This document shows positions 5,238 to 5,473 of a stretch of DNA of 5,473 nucleotides, one piece after another. The DNA is from Synechococcales cyanobacterium PMM_0085 (GTDB taxonomy: Bacteria; Cyanobacteriota; Cyanobacteriia; Elainellales; Elainellaceae), in contig CASBQJ010000449.1 of assembly GCA_949127705.1 (NCBI GenBank), positions 1 to 5,473 on the forward strand, given 5' to 3'. The position numbers and the translations under genes are program-made. The stretch's first letter is position 1. Every line of letters begins with the position of its first letter. Below the pieces are notes generated by a model. That model made no database searches. It saw only the letters and a list, made by a program, of their open reading frames with translations, and was not told the origin of the DNA.

Positions 5238-5449
5238 AGCCCTCTCCCAGAGGGCTACGGTGTACACACATCTCGGACAAAGTCTCAATGTGCTGAGAGA
5301 TCCCCCTAATCCCCCTTAAAAAGGGGGACTTTGAGTCCGGTTCCCCCCTTTTTCAAGGGGGGTTGGGGGGATCAAACGCAAGTGAGCCTACATCAGAGGA
5401 CTTGTGTGTACACGGTAGCCCTTTGGGAGAGGGGCTGGGGGTGAGGGCT
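5238..5449. mobile_element. MITE-like element with 31-bp terminal inverted repeats
   Basis: The left arm 5240-5270 (from CCCTCTCCC to TACACACA) and right arm 5403-5433 are reverse complements with only two mismatches over 31 bases. They enclose 132 bases with no coding capacity, giving a 194-bp core. A second inverted repeat (5299-5327 against 5343-5373) lies nested inside, and a small hairpin GGACT-TTG-AGTCC (5326-5338) sits at the centre. The whole is a near-perfect cruciform. On the right the similarity to a known-looking repeat (AGCCCTCACCCCCAGCCCC when read on the minus strand) continues to 5449. Long inverted ends, small size and lack of a transposase fit a non-autonomous miniature transposon. 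A clear target-site duplication could not be found, so exact ends are uncertain. Confidence 0.7.
5299..5373. repeat. Nested GATCCCCC inverted repeat
   Basis: GATCCCCCTAATCCCCCTT (from 5299) with its following AAAAAGGGGG faces CCCCCCTTTTT (from 5343) and AAGGGGGGTTGGGGGGATC (ending 5373). The arms match at nearly all of 29-31 positions, with one inserted base. Each arm is itself a smaller hairpin (CCCCCTT with AAGGGGG). The GATCCCCC(C)TAA(C)CCCCCTT wording is a common dispersed repeat in cyanobacteria as I remember it. It may be an independent repeat inserted into, or captured by, the outer element. Confidence 0.7.
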
Positions 5450-5473
5450 AAAACTACAGCGCTCAACATGGAC

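Noticed and set aside
5240..5433. CRISPR array
   Set aside because: The repeats are inverted, not evenly spaced direct repeats, and there are only two arms.

Overview
The window comes from a cyanobacterial chromosome. It encodes PsbU, a photosystem II lumenal protein found in cyanobacteria and red algae. It also carries a DUF3120-type membrane protein of the kind known from cyanobacteria, and at least nine copies of the HIP1 octamer GCGATCGC (for example at 638, 1310, 1784, 2341, 2660, 3250, 4401, 4932 and 4938). Protein style and dispersed hairpin repeats suggest a filamentous or Leptolyngbya/Oscillatoria-like lineage, but the species cannot be fixed from the sequence.

Layout. (1) 21-734 (+): multi-pass DUF3120-type membrane protein, whose frame is open to the left edge. 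(2) 735-1050: a gene-free stretch holding a highly structured segment at 831-989, best read as a small RNA with 6S-RNA-like architecture and a possible 3' terminator hairpin. (3) 1051-2040 (+): soluble FHA-domain class III adenylate cyclase with a full catalytic set. (4) 2263-2691 (+): psbU with a signal peptide. (5) 2692-3002: about 310 bases with two dispersed hairpin repeats, a flanking inverted repeat and a possible nadB promoter. (6) 3003-4721 (+): nadB, L-aspartate oxidase, whose frame can be read 34 codons further upstream but probably should not be. (7) 4718-4978 (-): a small predicted secreted protein whose stop codon overlaps the nadB stop. (8) 5021-5473: no gene; its right half is a MITE-like element of about 194-212 bp with 31-bp terminal inverted repeats and a nested second inverted repeat.

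The genes do not form one pathway. NadB makes iminoaspartate for NAD synthesis, PsbU stabilises the oxygen-evolving complex, and the cyclase makes cAMP in response to a signal probably relayed by FHA phosphopeptide binding. The plus-strand genes are separated by 200-300 bp gaps with their own candidate promoters or structures, so they look like single transcription units rather than an operon. The least explained parts are the 831-989 RNA candidate, the small minus-strand secreted protein and the terminal MITE-like repeat.
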